A stretch of DNA of 64,000 nt from Dongia sedimenti. Its GTDB lineage: Bacteria; Pseudomonadota; Alphaproteobacteria; Dongiales; Dongiaceae. The stretch is taken from NCBI GenBank assembly GCA_030715195.1, contig JAUYVI010000009.1:1-64000 (forward strand). Reading direction: 5' to 3'. The notes below the pieces were generated by a model. It was not told where the DNA came from, made no database searches, and saw nothing but the letters and a program-made list of their open reading frames with translations. Below are positions 54,800 through 63,112 of the stretch, piece by piece. Each line of letters begins with the position of its first letter. Position 1 is the stretch's first letter. The position numbers and the translations under genes were made by a program.

Positions 54800-55844
54800 G
54801 CTGTGATCGGATCCGCTGCATCTCCTGATGCAGGGCCTGCAAATGCTCGACGGTCTTCGCGGCGCCGTGGGATCCCACAAAGAAGAAATGCCCACCGGAG
54901 AGATGACGGGTGAGACGCGCCGGTGCCTGCCAGACGCAATCCCGGATGGACTCCCAAGTCTCCGGAGAGAGCTCAGACATCGAACGGCTGCCGAGATCGT
55001 TGTGGAGCAGGGATTGGACGGTGATGCTGCCCCAGATCGCCGGATCGGTCAGGGCATGGCGGTGGTCACGGGAATCCGCCGGCACGATGGCGGCACAGAG
55101 CGGATAATCCGCGCCTGAGAACGTACCGGCTTCGCGCAACTCGTCCGCAACAGCGCGCGGCGCGACGTTTTCAAAGAAGGGTTCGAGTTCCGGTCCCCAG
55201 AGGCCGATCGGCACGTTCATACGGTAATGTCGCCCAAAACGGTCGGGTGTGATCACGATGCGCCCTTCCACCGCGGCGATCGCATCGAGCTCGGCGCTCC
55301 AGCGCTCGTCGCGGGTGAGGCCGTCACGCTTGGCCCAGGTGAGGTCCCAGAGTCCGTTCGGCAAGAGGCGCTCAGCCGGTGGGTCGCCATTGAGCCGTGG
55401 AAAGGGCGGCGTGGCGCAGAGCGAGACGAAGCCGTCGAGCGGCACGCCGCGCGCGCGAAGGGCACGGACCAGCGCGAAGGCGATTCGGCCACCCATGCTC
55501 CAGCCGCAGGCGATGAGAGGCCGGCGTGGAGTCTCACCGATGATGCCCTCGAACAAAGCAGCCAGGGTCGCGGCCCATTGCCCGAGGCCGAGTTCCGGCA
55601 TCGCTTGGGCGAAGATCGGGTGGTCGCAAGGATAGGAGGGGGCGATCAGGCCCCAGCCGATCCGATCCAGCCAGTGATCGAGGAAGTCTTGCGGCGCCGC
55701 TTCCGGGTCGCCATAGGCGATCCGCGCCAGCACGCCGCCGCCGGTGAGAAAGAGGACAAGCGGCTGTTCGAGATCTCCGCGCCGTACTGAAGCGATCAGC
55801 GGAACGTCGTTGATGCGGTAGTGTCGTTCCGTAGGAAAGAGCAT
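54780..55844 (-). CDS. Alpha/beta hydrolase of the unusual paralogue family, copy B
   Basis: 354 aa. Shares with copy A (35992-37125) the GGGVLARIAYGDPEAAPQDF block, the elbow GWSMGGR (here a normal GxSxG), RDHRHAL and SGGHFFFVGSHG. The ATG at 55844 follows GTAGGAAAGA and lies 19 bp after the PhyH stop; the open frame continues further upstream antisense to other features but is not protein-like. Function unknown. It follows the dioxygenase gene in a minus operon. Confidence 0.8.
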   Translation of the reverse strand: MLFPTERHYRINDVPLIASVRRGDLEQPLVLFLTGGGVLARIAYGDPEAAPQDFLDHWLDRIGWGLIAPSYPCDHPIFAQAMPELGLGQWAATLAALFEGIIGETPRRPLIACGWSMGGRIAFALVRALRARGVPLDGFVSLCATPPFPRLNGDPPAERLLPNGLWDLTWAKRDGLTRDERWSAELDAIAAVEGRIVITPDRFGRHYRMNVPIGLWGPELEPFFENVAPRAVADELREAGTFSGADYPLCAAIVPADSRDHRHALTDPAIWGSITVQSLLHNDLGSRSMSELSPETWESIRDCVWQAPARLTRHLSGGHFFFVGSHGAAKTVEHLQALHQEMQRIRSQLRPSRP

Positions 55845-55863
55845 GTCGACCGCCGTCGCGTGG

Positions 55864-56703
55864 CTAGGCCTGCCTCTCGGTCTGATAGCGCTGGGCGATT
55901 GTTTCCTTGCGGCGGCGGAACTCCGCGGTGATTTCGTTATAGAAGGCGACGGCCGGGGGATCGAAGTCCCGGGCCGGGACCGGTTCCGACGCGAAGTGGC
56001 CGTAGGGGTCGATGCCGCGCACCAGGGTCGCGCTGTCCTTGAAACCATCCATCGGGCGCACATGCGCCGCCACGTAGCGCAGCACGATGCCACAGCGGCG
56101 CGTATCCGAATGGTTCGGCTCCGACCCATGCACCAGCATGATGTGATGGAGTGAGATCTCGCCGGGCCGCAATTCGAGATCGACCGCGTCGGCTTCGTCG
56201 ACATCAACCGCGATCTCCTGGCCGCGGCTGGCGAGGTTGGTTGCTGCATAGGTATCGCGATGCGGGATCTGGCCCTTGAGATGTGTCCCCGGAACCACCC
56301 GGAGGCAGCCATTCTCTCGCCGGCTCGGCGTCAGCGCGACCCAGGCGGCGACGCCATCCGGCTGCGACAGGCCCCAGTAGGTTCCATCCTGATGCCAGGC
56401 AAGAAAGCCGGGATCATGGGGCTTCTTGTCGAAATGCCCCACCGCCCAGGCGAGGATGTTTGGACCGATCACGTCCTCCACCGCGTCGAGGATACGCGGG
56501 TGCCGCATCAGATCATTCATCCACTTCTGCAGCAAGTAGGGCTTGATCTTCGAGCGCATCCAGAGATCGGGTTCGCGGGCCTCTAGATCTTCCATGCGGG
56601 CGCGGGTGGCATGGGCTTCATCGGCGGTCAGTGCCGGGATGGGGAAGACATAGCCCTTCGATTTGTACTGCCGGACTTGGTCCTCGGAGAGTAGCCGTGG
56701 CAT
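55864..56703 (-). CDS. Phytanoyl-CoA dioxygenase (PhyH) family Fe/2-oxoglutarate oxygenase
   Basis: 279 aa. Iron triad His104, Asp106 (AWHQDGTYWGL) and His192 (MLVHGSEPN), with the 2-oxoglutarate Arg in RRCGIVLRY. The family includes PhnY and TmpA, which hydroxylate aminophosphonates at C1, and the WHQDxTYWGL stretch resembles them. No HD-domain PhnZ/TmpB partner is in the window, so a phosphonate substrate is inferred from the PhnF regulators and neighbouring hydrolases. Sits between aminotransferase copy 4 and hydrolase copy B. Confidence 0.88.
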   Translation of the reverse strand: MPRLLSEDQVRQYKSKGYVFPIPALTADEAHATRARMEDLEAREPDLWMRSKIKPYLLQKWMNDLMRHPRILDAVEDVIGPNILAWAVGHFDKKPHDPGFLAWHQDGTYWGLSQPDGVAAWVALTPSRRENGCLRVVPGTHLKGQIPHRDTYAATNLASRGQEIAVDVDEADAVDLELRPGEISLHHIMLVHGSEPNHSDTRRCGIVLRYVAAHVRPMDGFKDSATLVRGIDPYGHFASEPVPARDFDPPAVAFYNEITAEFRRRKETIAQRYQTERQA

Positions 56704-56718
56704 CGGGTGGTTCCTTCC

Positions 56719-57825
56719 TTAATTGCGATAGATATTCACGATCGCAGCTAGGCCGCGCTCGAATCCGGCACGTGTCGGCGCCATGCCGGTGCCGAAACGC
56801 ACCGCGTTCGGTGGCGCACCGTCGCCGCCGAGAAAATAGGTGTCGCTGGGGCTGATCGCCGCGCCGAGGGTGCGTACGCGCGCGACGAAATCCTCCCGCG
56901 GACGCGATGCGGGGAGCGAGAGCCAGACATGCAGGCATTCCGGCTCGTTGCGATGGAGGCTGCCAGCGAGTTGTTCCGAGACCAGGGCCTGACGCGCCCG
57001 GGTCTCGGTGCGAACGGCATCGATGATCCGGCCGGCGCCGCCATTTTCGATCAGGGTGCTGGCGACCGCCGAGTTAATCGGCGCACACATCCAGAAGGTC
57101 GCGCGATTGCTGGGCCAGAAATTGGCGCGGGCGGCATCGCCGGTCGGGGCGAGGAGATAGGCGACCTTCAGCGCCGCCGCCATGCATTTCGCCGTGCCGA
57201 GGATATACCAGGAAATCTCCGGCGCGAAACTCGCCAGCGGCGCCGGCGCGTTCTGCGGCAGCATGCTGTAGATATCGTCCTCGATGATTGCGACGCCGTA
57301 CTTGCGGCAAAGCGCGGCGATGGCGCGGCGCCGTTCCGCGCTCATGGTGACAACGGTCGGATTCTGCAGGGTCGGGAGTGTGTAGAGCGCGCGCGGCCGG
57401 TCTGTGCGGAAGACGGCTTCCAGTGCGTCCGGCTGGAGGCCTTCCTCATCCATTGTCACGGGCGAGAGGCCGATATCGAGCATATCGGTGAAATTGCGCA
57501 TCGTCGGATAGCTCAAATCCTCAATGGCCAGCTTGCCGCCCTTGCCGACCAGGCCGGCGAGCAGCATGACGAGGCTGCTCTGGGTGCCGTTGGTGACGAC
57601 GATGCAATCGGGATCCGGCGCTGCGCCGAAGCGGCGTGCGAGGAACGCCGCGCCCGCGGCCCGGTCCCGCGCCGAACCATGGAATTGGTGGGCGCCGATG
57701 AGGTCGTTCGGTGCCCATTCCCGGAACACGGCATCGATCGCCATACGGTACTCGCCGTCGAACACGGCGGGGACTTTGGGCGGCAGATTGCCGGTCATGT
57801 TGAGCGGGACGGCAGGCTGGTTCAT
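56719..57825 (-). CDS. MocR-type PLP aminotransferase, copy 4
   Basis: 368 aa. Motifs: VTNGTQSSLVMLLAGLVGKG, DEEGLQPDALEA, TLQNPTVVTM, IIEDDIYSMLP and PLP-lysine segment LGTAKCMAAALKVAYLLAP. It is the closest relative by eye of copy 1 (34871-35995), sharing long blocks such as EDDIYSMLP and FWMCAPI/FWMSAPI. Between binding protein 5 and the dioxygenase in a minus operon. Confidence 0.88.
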   Translation of the reverse strand: MNQPAVPLNMTGNLPPKVPAVFDGEYRMAIDAVFREWAPNDLIGAHQFHGSARDRAAGAAFLARRFGAAPDPDCIVVTNGTQSSLVMLLAGLVGKGGKLAIEDLSYPTMRNFTDMLDIGLSPVTMDEEGLQPDALEAVFRTDRPRALYTLPTLQNPTVVTMSAERRRAIAALCRKYGVAIIEDDIYSMLPQNAPAPLASFAPEISWYILGTAKCMAAALKVAYLLAPTGDAARANFWPSNRATFWMCAPINSAVASTLIENGGAGRIIDAVRTETRARQALVSEQLAGSLHRNEPECLHVWLSLPASRPREDFVARVRTLGAAISPSDTYFLGGDGAPPNAVRFGTGMAPTRAGFERGLAAIVNIYRN

Positions 57826-57865
57826 GGTGACCTCGGGTGCAGTCGATGCGCGATGCGGGTGGGCG

Positions 57866-59140
57866 TTAGGCTTTCTGCAGCAGGCTGCGTGCCTGATCGG
57901 CCATGGTTTTCAGGGCATCGGCGGGCTGTACCTGATGCACCAGGACCTGTCGCATCTCCTCGGACATCATCTCGACGATCTTCACCGTGTTGTCGCTGGG
58001 GAAGGAATACTGATCGCCGGTGACGCCGAGCTTTGCCAGAACCGGCCGGTGGTAGGGATTTTTCTGGAAGTAGTCGGCGATGAATTTGGGGTCGTTGAGC
58101 AGATCGGTGTTGACCGGTAGATAGCCGGTATTGGCGGCGAGGATCGATTGTCCTGCCGGGCCGGCGGCGAAGCGTGCGAACTTGGTGAAGGCTTCCTGCC
58201 GACGCCTATCCTTGGTGAACATGATGAAGCTGTGGCCGGCGCCGACCAACCGGCCGCCGGAGGCCGGGATCGGAAACTCGCCGATGCCGAGCTCGAAGTG
58301 ACCGGCAGCGGCCTTGGCGACCGCGCCGATGCCGCTTGCTGTCCGCACCTGGATGCCGGAAGCGCCGGCATTGAACGCCTGGCGCGATTGCTCGATCGTC
58401 ATGTCGACAGTATTGATCTCGCCGAACTGCCACAGCACTTCGAGGGACTTCAGTCCCTCGGCGCCATTGAAAGCGATGTCGGTGCCGCCCGGCTGCATCA
58501 TCCGCCCGCCATGGGAGGCGAGCAGGTTCTGGAACAGCCAGGCATTGGTCGAGCCGTATTCGAAATAGCCACCGTTGATCTTGGGATCGAGCGCCAGGAC
58601 TTTCTTGCCGATCGCAATGATCTCATCCCAGGTCTTCGGCAGTTCTTGCGCCTGATAGCCAGCCTTCCGCAGCAGATCCATGTTGTAATAGACGACTGGG
58701 ATGGTCGTGCCGAAGGGCACGGCATAGACTTTGCCGTCGAGCATCGTCGCTTCGGCGAGTGGCCGCGCGATGCCGAGCGTTTGCAAATCTTTAGTCTCGG
58801 CGGCGAGCGCCGTCAGCGGCTGCGCCAAGCCGCGCCGCGCGAGCAGCGGCGCATAGGTGATGGACTGCCAGGTCCCGTCCGGGAGATCGCCGACCACGGC
58901 CTCGCGCAGGGTGTTCTGCAGCAGCGGATCCCAATTGTCCCCGTCCGTGACGAACTCGACGGCGAGGTTTGGATCCTGCGCATTAAAAGCGTCCTTGAGC
59001 GCACCCAGCATCTTCAGGTAGGTGGGTGCGCCATGCGTCACCCGCAGCGTAACCTTGTCATCGGCGCGGGCCAAGATCGTCGGTGCCGCCATGAAACCGG
59101 CGGCGGTGGCCAGCAACAGCTTTCGACGCGTGAACTTCAT
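57866..59140 (-). CDS. ABC transporter substrate-binding protein 5
   Basis: 424 aa. Twin-arginine-like signal (TRRKLLLATAAGFMAAPTIL), then a family 1 solute-binding fold with TWDEIIAIGKKV, VRTASGIGAVAKAAAGHF and YSFPSDNTVKI. The strong site GGAGGATTGTGCG precedes the ATG. It is the most diverged of the five in the usual DSSS segment (RTAS here). No permease genes accompany it. Confidence 0.9.
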   Translation of the reverse strand: MKFTRRKLLLATAAGFMAAPTILARADDKVTLRVTHGAPTYLKMLGALKDAFNAQDPNLAVEFVTDGDNWDPLLQNTLREAVVGDLPDGTWQSITYAPLLARRGLAQPLTALAAETKDLQTLGIARPLAEATMLDGKVYAVPFGTTIPVVYYNMDLLRKAGYQAQELPKTWDEIIAIGKKVLALDPKINGGYFEYGSTNAWLFQNLLASHGGRMMQPGGTDIAFNGAEGLKSLEVLWQFGEINTVDMTIEQSRQAFNAGASGIQVRTASGIGAVAKAAAGHFELGIGEFPIPASGGRLVGAGHSFIMFTKDRRRQEAFTKFARFAAGPAGQSILAANTGYLPVNTDLLNDPKFIADYFQKNPYHRPVLAKLGVTGDQYSFPSDNTVKIVEMMSEEMRQVLVHQVQPADALKTMADQARSLLQKA

Positions 59141-59224
59141 CGCACAATCCTCCGAGTGACCGGCTGGGGATGGGCGGGGCCGTGCGCGGTCACACGCGCG
59201 GTTCGCCTTTTGAGGTCTGTTGGT

Positions 59225-60748
59225 TCAGTTGAGTCGTTCGGCGTTGCGTGGTGCCGCCGCGGCGGCGCTGTTCGCCCAGCCGCCTTCGATGTAGGTGGTC
59301 GAGCCGACATGGACCCGCTGCAGCATCTGCGTGTAGCCGGCATGGCCGGTTTCGAGCGCTTCGGCGCGGATCGGCTCCGCGATCGGTGCACCGTCGGCCA
59401 GGATCTCGGAGAGAATCCGACCCGTCATCGAAGCGGCAATCGGCAGGCCGAGCAGATAGAGCGTCGTCGGCGCCAGATCACAGACGCCGGATGGTGTCAG
59501 CGAGACGAAACCGCCCTGCCGGAAGGCGGAGCCCGCGGCGAGTCCGACCGCGGTCAGCTCTTTCGGGTGCAGGCCGCCATGAACACCGAGACCCGGCCGC
59601 CGGTCGTTGTCGTAGTACGTCCCGCCGGTGAGGCCGAAGGGATCGATGCTGTCATCGGCGCGGAAGGCGAAATAGACGTCGGGCGCGCGGTCGTGCTCGG
59701 CGAAGACCAGATGGCTGCCGAAGCTGCCCGGTGCTAAGCCTTCGACGTCGTTCTTCGCTGCGGTGAAGATCGGTCCGCACCAGGGTTCCGCGAGCAGCGC
59801 TTCGACGAGGCGCGTGAGACTGGCCTGGTTTCTCTCTTTAAGATAGAGTGCGCCGACCTGTCCGGGGACGGCGACCACATCCACATCGACGCCGGGTGCA
59901 TGCGCCGGTGCGAAGCCCGCCGCGCGCAGCCGGTCGAGGACGGAGACGCGGCTATGCCCGGTGATCTGGCCGTGATCGCAGGTGGCGAAGATCTGCACGC
60001 CCTGATCCCGGCCTTCCGCGTCCCACCAGTCGAGCACCCGGCCGAACTGCCGGTCGCAGAAGGCGATGATCTCGCGGGTCTTGGTGGCGCCGGTTCCATT
60101 GAGATGCGAGCAGACATCGGGCTCGCCATAGGAGATGACGGTGACGTCGGGCTTCAGCCGCGCTTCGATGCAATCGAGAAAGGCCGTGGTGATGTAGTCC
60201 TGCCCGTCGCGGTCCGGCTCGCCCCGGGGCGGCAAGGGCGGCAACGCACCCTGTTTCTTCTCGATCGCCGCCAACGTGTCGGCGGGCGTGCAGGCTTCCC
60301 GGAAATGCCCGGAGAGCCGAACGTGGCCGAAGGCTTCGGCCTTGTGATGGAAGAGCCGGGTGGTGCCGGGCGTGTTGGTGGAAAGCACGGCCAAGCTGCG
60401 ACCCGCGGCGGCGAGAATCTCGCCGAGGGTCGGCGCCGTCATCAAGCGGCCACCGCTCTCGTGATCCAATCGCGCGAGCAGCTCAGAATCGGACGTGTCG
60501 AGATAGCGTTCCGGCCGGCTGGCGCGGTCCACGTATTTGTTGCCGATCAGCCCATGCCGGTTCGGCGTGGCGCCGGTCACCAGGCTCGGGAAGGCCGTCC
60601 GGGTCTCGCTGGGATAGATGGTGCGATGGCGGGCGAGAGTAGTGCCTGTCTCTTGCAGGCGTACGAGATTCGGCGTCAGTTCGGGCGAGATCAGATCGGA
60701 TCGCAGCCCATCGAAGCTGGCGATCAGAATGCGGCGGGGTCGGGCCAT
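59225..60748 (-). CDS. Alkaline-phosphatase-superfamily phosphodiesterase/phosphonate hydrolase-like protein
   Basis: 507 aa, nucleotide pyrophosphatase/phosphodiesterase branch, which includes phosphonoacetate hydrolase PhnA. Metal ligands are visible: Asp13 in SFDGLRSD, candidate nucleophile Thr51 in SETRTAFPSLVTG, Asp and His in GEPDVCSHLNG, Asp-His in TCDHGQ and His in GVHGGLHPKE. No signal peptide, so it acts in the cytoplasm. With PhnF-type regulators and PalA nearby, a C-P or phosphonate-ester substrate is plausible but unproven. The start could also be ATG 60763. Confidence 0.83.
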   Translation of the reverse strand: MARPRRILIASFDGLRSDLISPELTPNLVRLQETGTTLARHRTIYPSETRTAFPSLVTGATPNRHGLIGNKYVDRASRPERYLDTSDSELLARLDHESGGRLMTAPTLGEILAAAGRSLAVLSTNTPGTTRLFHHKAEAFGHVRLSGHFREACTPADTLAAIEKKQGALPPLPPRGEPDRDGQDYITTAFLDCIEARLKPDVTVISYGEPDVCSHLNGTGATKTREIIAFCDRQFGRVLDWWDAEGRDQGVQIFATCDHGQITGHSRVSVLDRLRAAGFAPAHAPGVDVDVVAVPGQVGALYLKERNQASLTRLVEALLAEPWCGPIFTAAKNDVEGLAPGSFGSHLVFAEHDRAPDVYFAFRADDSIDPFGLTGGTYYDNDRRPGLGVHGGLHPKELTAVGLAAGSAFRQGGFVSLTPSGVCDLAPTTLYLLGLPIAASMTGRILSEILADGAPIAEPIRAEALETGHAGYTQMLQRVHVGSTTYIEGGWANSAAAAAPRNAERLN

Positions 60749-60784
60749 GGGAATCGTCTTCATCCAACAGAGTGCCTTAGTATT

Positions 60785-60804
60785 ATAGAACACTATTGTT
60801 CTAT
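60785..60804. promoter_or_regulatory. Candidate PhnF-type operator upstream of the hydrolase and second GntR gene
   Basis: ATAGAAC-N6-GTTCTAT is a perfect 7-bp inverted repeat with a 6-bp spacer. It lies 36 bp upstream of the phosphatase-family gene (minus) and 76 bp before the GntR gene (plus), and shares the ATAGAAC half-site with the two operators near 51.9 and 52.8 kb. Confidence 0.65.
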
Positions 60805-60880
60805 GCCACGTGAATGTTGTATGACGCTGTCATCGGCTGCGATCGGCGATTCGCGGCTCCTTTAACTGCGCGGTGATGGC

Positions 60881-61666
60881 ATGGAGCGGGGCGGCATCAA
60901 TCTCTGGAAACAGATCGGGGAGACCTTGGCCGAGGAGATCGGCGCGGGCGTGCTGTCGCCCGGCGAGCGCCTGCCGGCGAGCGTCGATCTCGCGAGCCGG
61001 TTTGGCGTCAACCAGCACACTGTGCTGCGCGCGATCTCTCACCTGCAGAACGAGGGCTTGGTCCGCATCGAGCGCGGCCGCGGTACCTTCGTCGCCGATG
61101 CGATCCCCTATCGCATGGGCCAGCGCACACGCTTCGAGGAGAATCTGCGTGAGCAGAATTACACGCCGTCCCGCGAATTGCTCTCGATCCGCAACATGCC
61201 GGCCTCGACGGCGGTCGCGGCGGCCTTGTCGATAAAGGCGGGCGATCCCGTCACGCTGGTGACCGTGCTGGCGATCGCCGACGGGATTCCGATCAGTCAC
61301 AATCAGAACTACTTCCCGGATAAGCGGCTTCCCGGCATCGGTGACGCTTTTCGTGCCGCGGCCGACGACCCTAAGGGCGATCTCGCGACCAAGGCGATCC
61401 TGGCGTCGCTCGGGGTCGCGGATTACCGGCGGCGCACCGTGCGCATCCGCGGCCGCCAGGCGACGGCGGAGGAGGTACGTCACCTGCGCATGGCGCCGCA
61501 AGACAGCGTGTTCGAGGTCGATGTCGTCAATGTCGATGCGAAGGAGCGGCCGGTCGCCTTCGGCCAGACCAGCTTCTGCCTCTCGCGCGTCGAGTTCGTC
61601 TGGCACTTTCCCGACGAAGATATGCCGCGCCGTGCGCGGCGCACCACCGGGAAGGAGCGTGCCTAG
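60881..61666 (+). CDS. GntR/HutC regulator, PhnF type, copy 2
   Basis: 261 aa. wHTH (NLWKQIGETLAEEIGAGVLS, FGVNQHTVLRAISHLQNEGL) and UTRA domain (DPVTLVTVLAIADGIPISHN, VADYRRRTVRIRGR, VNVDAKERPVAFGQTSF). The RTRFEENLREQNYTPSREL stretch matches the PhnF subfamily. Similar to copy 1 across its length. Divergent from the phosphatase-family gene with an operator between. A basic C-terminal tail is extra. Confidence 0.88.
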   Translation: MERGGINLWKQIGETLAEEIGAGVLSPGERLPASVDLASRFGVNQHTVLRAISHLQNEGLVRIERGRGTFVADAIPYRMGQRTRFEENLREQNYTPSRELLSIRNMPASTAVAAALSIKAGDPVTLVTVLAIADGIPISHNQNYFPDKRLPGIGDAFRAAADDPKGDLATKAILASLGVADYRRRTVRIRGRQATAEEVRHLRMAPQDSVFEVDVVNVDAKERPVAFGQTSFCLSRVEFVWHFPDEDMPRRARRTTGKERA

Positions 61667-61667
61667 A

Positions 61668-61790
61668 ATGTCAGCCGTGGAATTTGCCTATCTGAACGGT
61701 GCGATCGTGCCCTGGGCCGATGCGCGCGGACCGAGATTGGCGACTGTCTTTTCAATCTCGCGGTCGAGATCTCGTTGGATGGCATTCTAA
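61668..61790 (+). pseudogene. N-terminal fragment of a class IV aminotransferase
   Basis: MSAVEFAYLNGAIVPWADAR is the standard start of branched-chain/D-amino acid class IV aminotransferases. The match stops after about 20 residues and a stop codon follows at 61788. It starts one base after the GntR stop, so it was once the next gene in that operon. The remainder was lost when the island edge formed. Confidence 0.7.
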
Positions 61791-61920
61791 ATCATAATCT
61801 GAGAGCAAATTCTTCTGCTGCCATGCCGTCGCGGAAGTACAGAGATGTCCTTAGCGGCCGCGATCTGCGGTTAACGATCAGATTTCTAAGAAGATTTTAG
61901 TCATGATGGCGGCAATGCCC

Positions 61921-61957
61921 GATACGGGGGAACGGCTGAAACCCGTTGGGGACGCCA
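61921..61957 (+). repeat. Right copy of the 37-bp tRNA-Glu-end-like direct repeat (att-like)
   Basis: Matches 28105-28141 at 33/37 positions and ends in CCCGTTGGGGACGCCA. AACGG and CCGTT can pair as a T-stem around a 7-base loop, but the loop (CTGAAAC) is not a normal T-loop and no tRNA body precedes it. Direct orientation with the left copy defines a 33.8-kb segment. Confidence 0.75.
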
Positions 61958-62065
61958 CTTCCGTTCAAACCACGAGCACCGGACGGGCCGGCATTCGTCC
62001 CCGGCTATGGCTTGGCCGAGGCGGAAGCGGCGCGACGCCTGCCGAAGCTGGCCAATTTCGTCTAA

Positions 62066-62182
62066 GCTTCCTCGTCTTCGGTTTACGGCGCCAATGAGAC
62101 TCCGCCTTTCTCGGTCGCCGATCGGGTGGACGCACCGGTCTCGCTCTATGCCGCCACCAAGCGGTCCGGTGAATTGAGCGTG
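62066..62182 (+). pseudogene. Internal fragment of an NAD-dependent sugar epimerase
   Basis: Translates as [20 protein letters not shown], then [17 protein letters not shown]. This is the catalytic Ser/Tyr-x3-Lys stretch of UDP-glucuronate 4-epimerase-like SDR enzymes. Neither N- nor C-terminal parts are present. Between it and the right repeat a further short stretch in another frame (FVPGYGLAEAEAARRLPKLA) may also be a gene end, but I could not identify it. Confidence 0.72.
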
Positions 62183-62238
62183 GGAGAGGTGAGGGACACC
62201 ATTTACGCTAGGCTGATGAACATTGCAGGAGTCAGTGC

Positions 62239-63015
62239 ATGGTGTCGCTGAAACACTCCGAGATGCGTGTCTTTGATGACGCCTTCGATATGAATTCAGG
62301 CTATGTGCTCGACTTCACCGATCGCACGATGCGCGAGTTCTTCGACGATGAGTTCGGCATCGATATCTATCAGGAGAAATACAGATTCAACGGCTCTTCG
62401 AAGGCAAAGCATCTACGCGCCCTTATCAAGGTCGAAGATGAATACACCGTCGCCAGGGTGGCGCGCGCCTTGTGGCAATATCGCGAGAGCCTGCCGCGCT
62501 ATCAACAGGCGGGGCCGGAAGCGGCTGCCCTGAAAATGCGGTTCTTCGACCTGATTTCAAGGATTGAAGGCGGGGGCGCTGTGCCCCGCACCGACGCACT
62601 CGACCGGTTCAAGCGCGATGAGACGCTCGAAGAGCTGATCGCGGCGATCGAGCGCGACATTGCCGCGAACAAGCCGGCGGCGGCGCTCGACCGCCTGCAT
62701 ACCTACTGCATGAAAAAGTTCGCGCGCCTGCTCGATGAGCGGCGCATCGCCCGTGGCCGCGACGATCCGCTGCAAAGCCGCGTCGGCAAGTATGTGAAAG
62801 CCCTGGAGGCGGAGCGGGATCTCCGCGAGATCACGCGGCGCATCATAAAGAGCGCGATCAGCGTCTTTGAGCAATTCAACGACATCCGCAACAACAGGTC
62901 TTTTGCGCACGACAACGATCTGATTGACCAGGCGGAGGCGCGGTTCATTTTTGATGCCGTCAGCGCATTCCTGCGCTTCGTAAAGAGCATCGAGGCCTCG
63001 CACTTCGGGGCGTAG
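62239..63015 (+). CDS. Abortive infection family protein (Abi-C domain type)
   Basis: 258 aa. The C-terminal region ends in [20 protein letters not shown], the R-N-x-x-SxAHDN signature of abortive infection C-terminal domains, probably HEPN-like. The N-terminal part ([17 protein letters not shown]) is characteristic of the same group. Such proteins are often RNases or partners in phage defence. It lies 98 bp before a Shedu-type gene on the same strand. Confidence 0.75.
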   Translation: MVSLKHSEMRVFDDAFDMNSGYVLDFTDRTMREFFDDEFGIDIYQEKYRFNGSSKAKHLRALIKVEDEYTVARVARALWQYRESLPRYQQAGPEAAALKMRFFDLISRIEGGGAVPRTDALDRFKRDETLEELIAAIERDIAANKPAAALDRLHTYCMKKFARLLDERRIARGRDDPLQSRVGKYVKALEAERDLREITRRIIKSAISVFEQFNDIRNNRSFAHDNDLIDQAEARFIFDAVSAFLRFVKSIEASHFGA

Positions 63016-63083
63016 GGTAGTCCTCCTGCCGCCCCTGCTCGCATTCAGACGCCCGTTCTGGTGGTGTAGCTTCGTGAAGAGTC

Positions 63084-63100
63084 GGGCGCTCAGGGCGCCC
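63084..63100 (+). promoter_or_regulatory. Small GC hairpin in the leader of the Shedu gene
   Basis: GGGCGC-TCAGG-GCGCCC, a 6-bp stem with a 5-base loop, ends 12 bases before the ATG at 63113 and next to the AGGGGGCT ribosome site. It may dampen translation. No U-tract follows, so it is not a terminator. Confidence 0.35.
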
Positions 63101-63112
63101 GCGCAGGGGGCT

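Noticed and set aside
54780-56312. Extended 510-codon version of hydrolase copy B
   Set aside because: The upstream part lies in another frame of the PhyH gene and is not protein-like; the ATG at 55844 with its ribosome site fits the paralogue length.
61850-61960. A complete tRNA-Glu gene ending at the right repeat
   Set aside because: No anticodon arm, D-arm or 5' acceptor strand precedes the 3' end and the T-loop is abnormal; the same holds at 28105.
63084-63100. Terminator between the Abi and Shedu genes
   Set aside because: The hairpin lacks a following T-run and sits at the ribosome site of the next gene, so it is listed as a possible translational element only.
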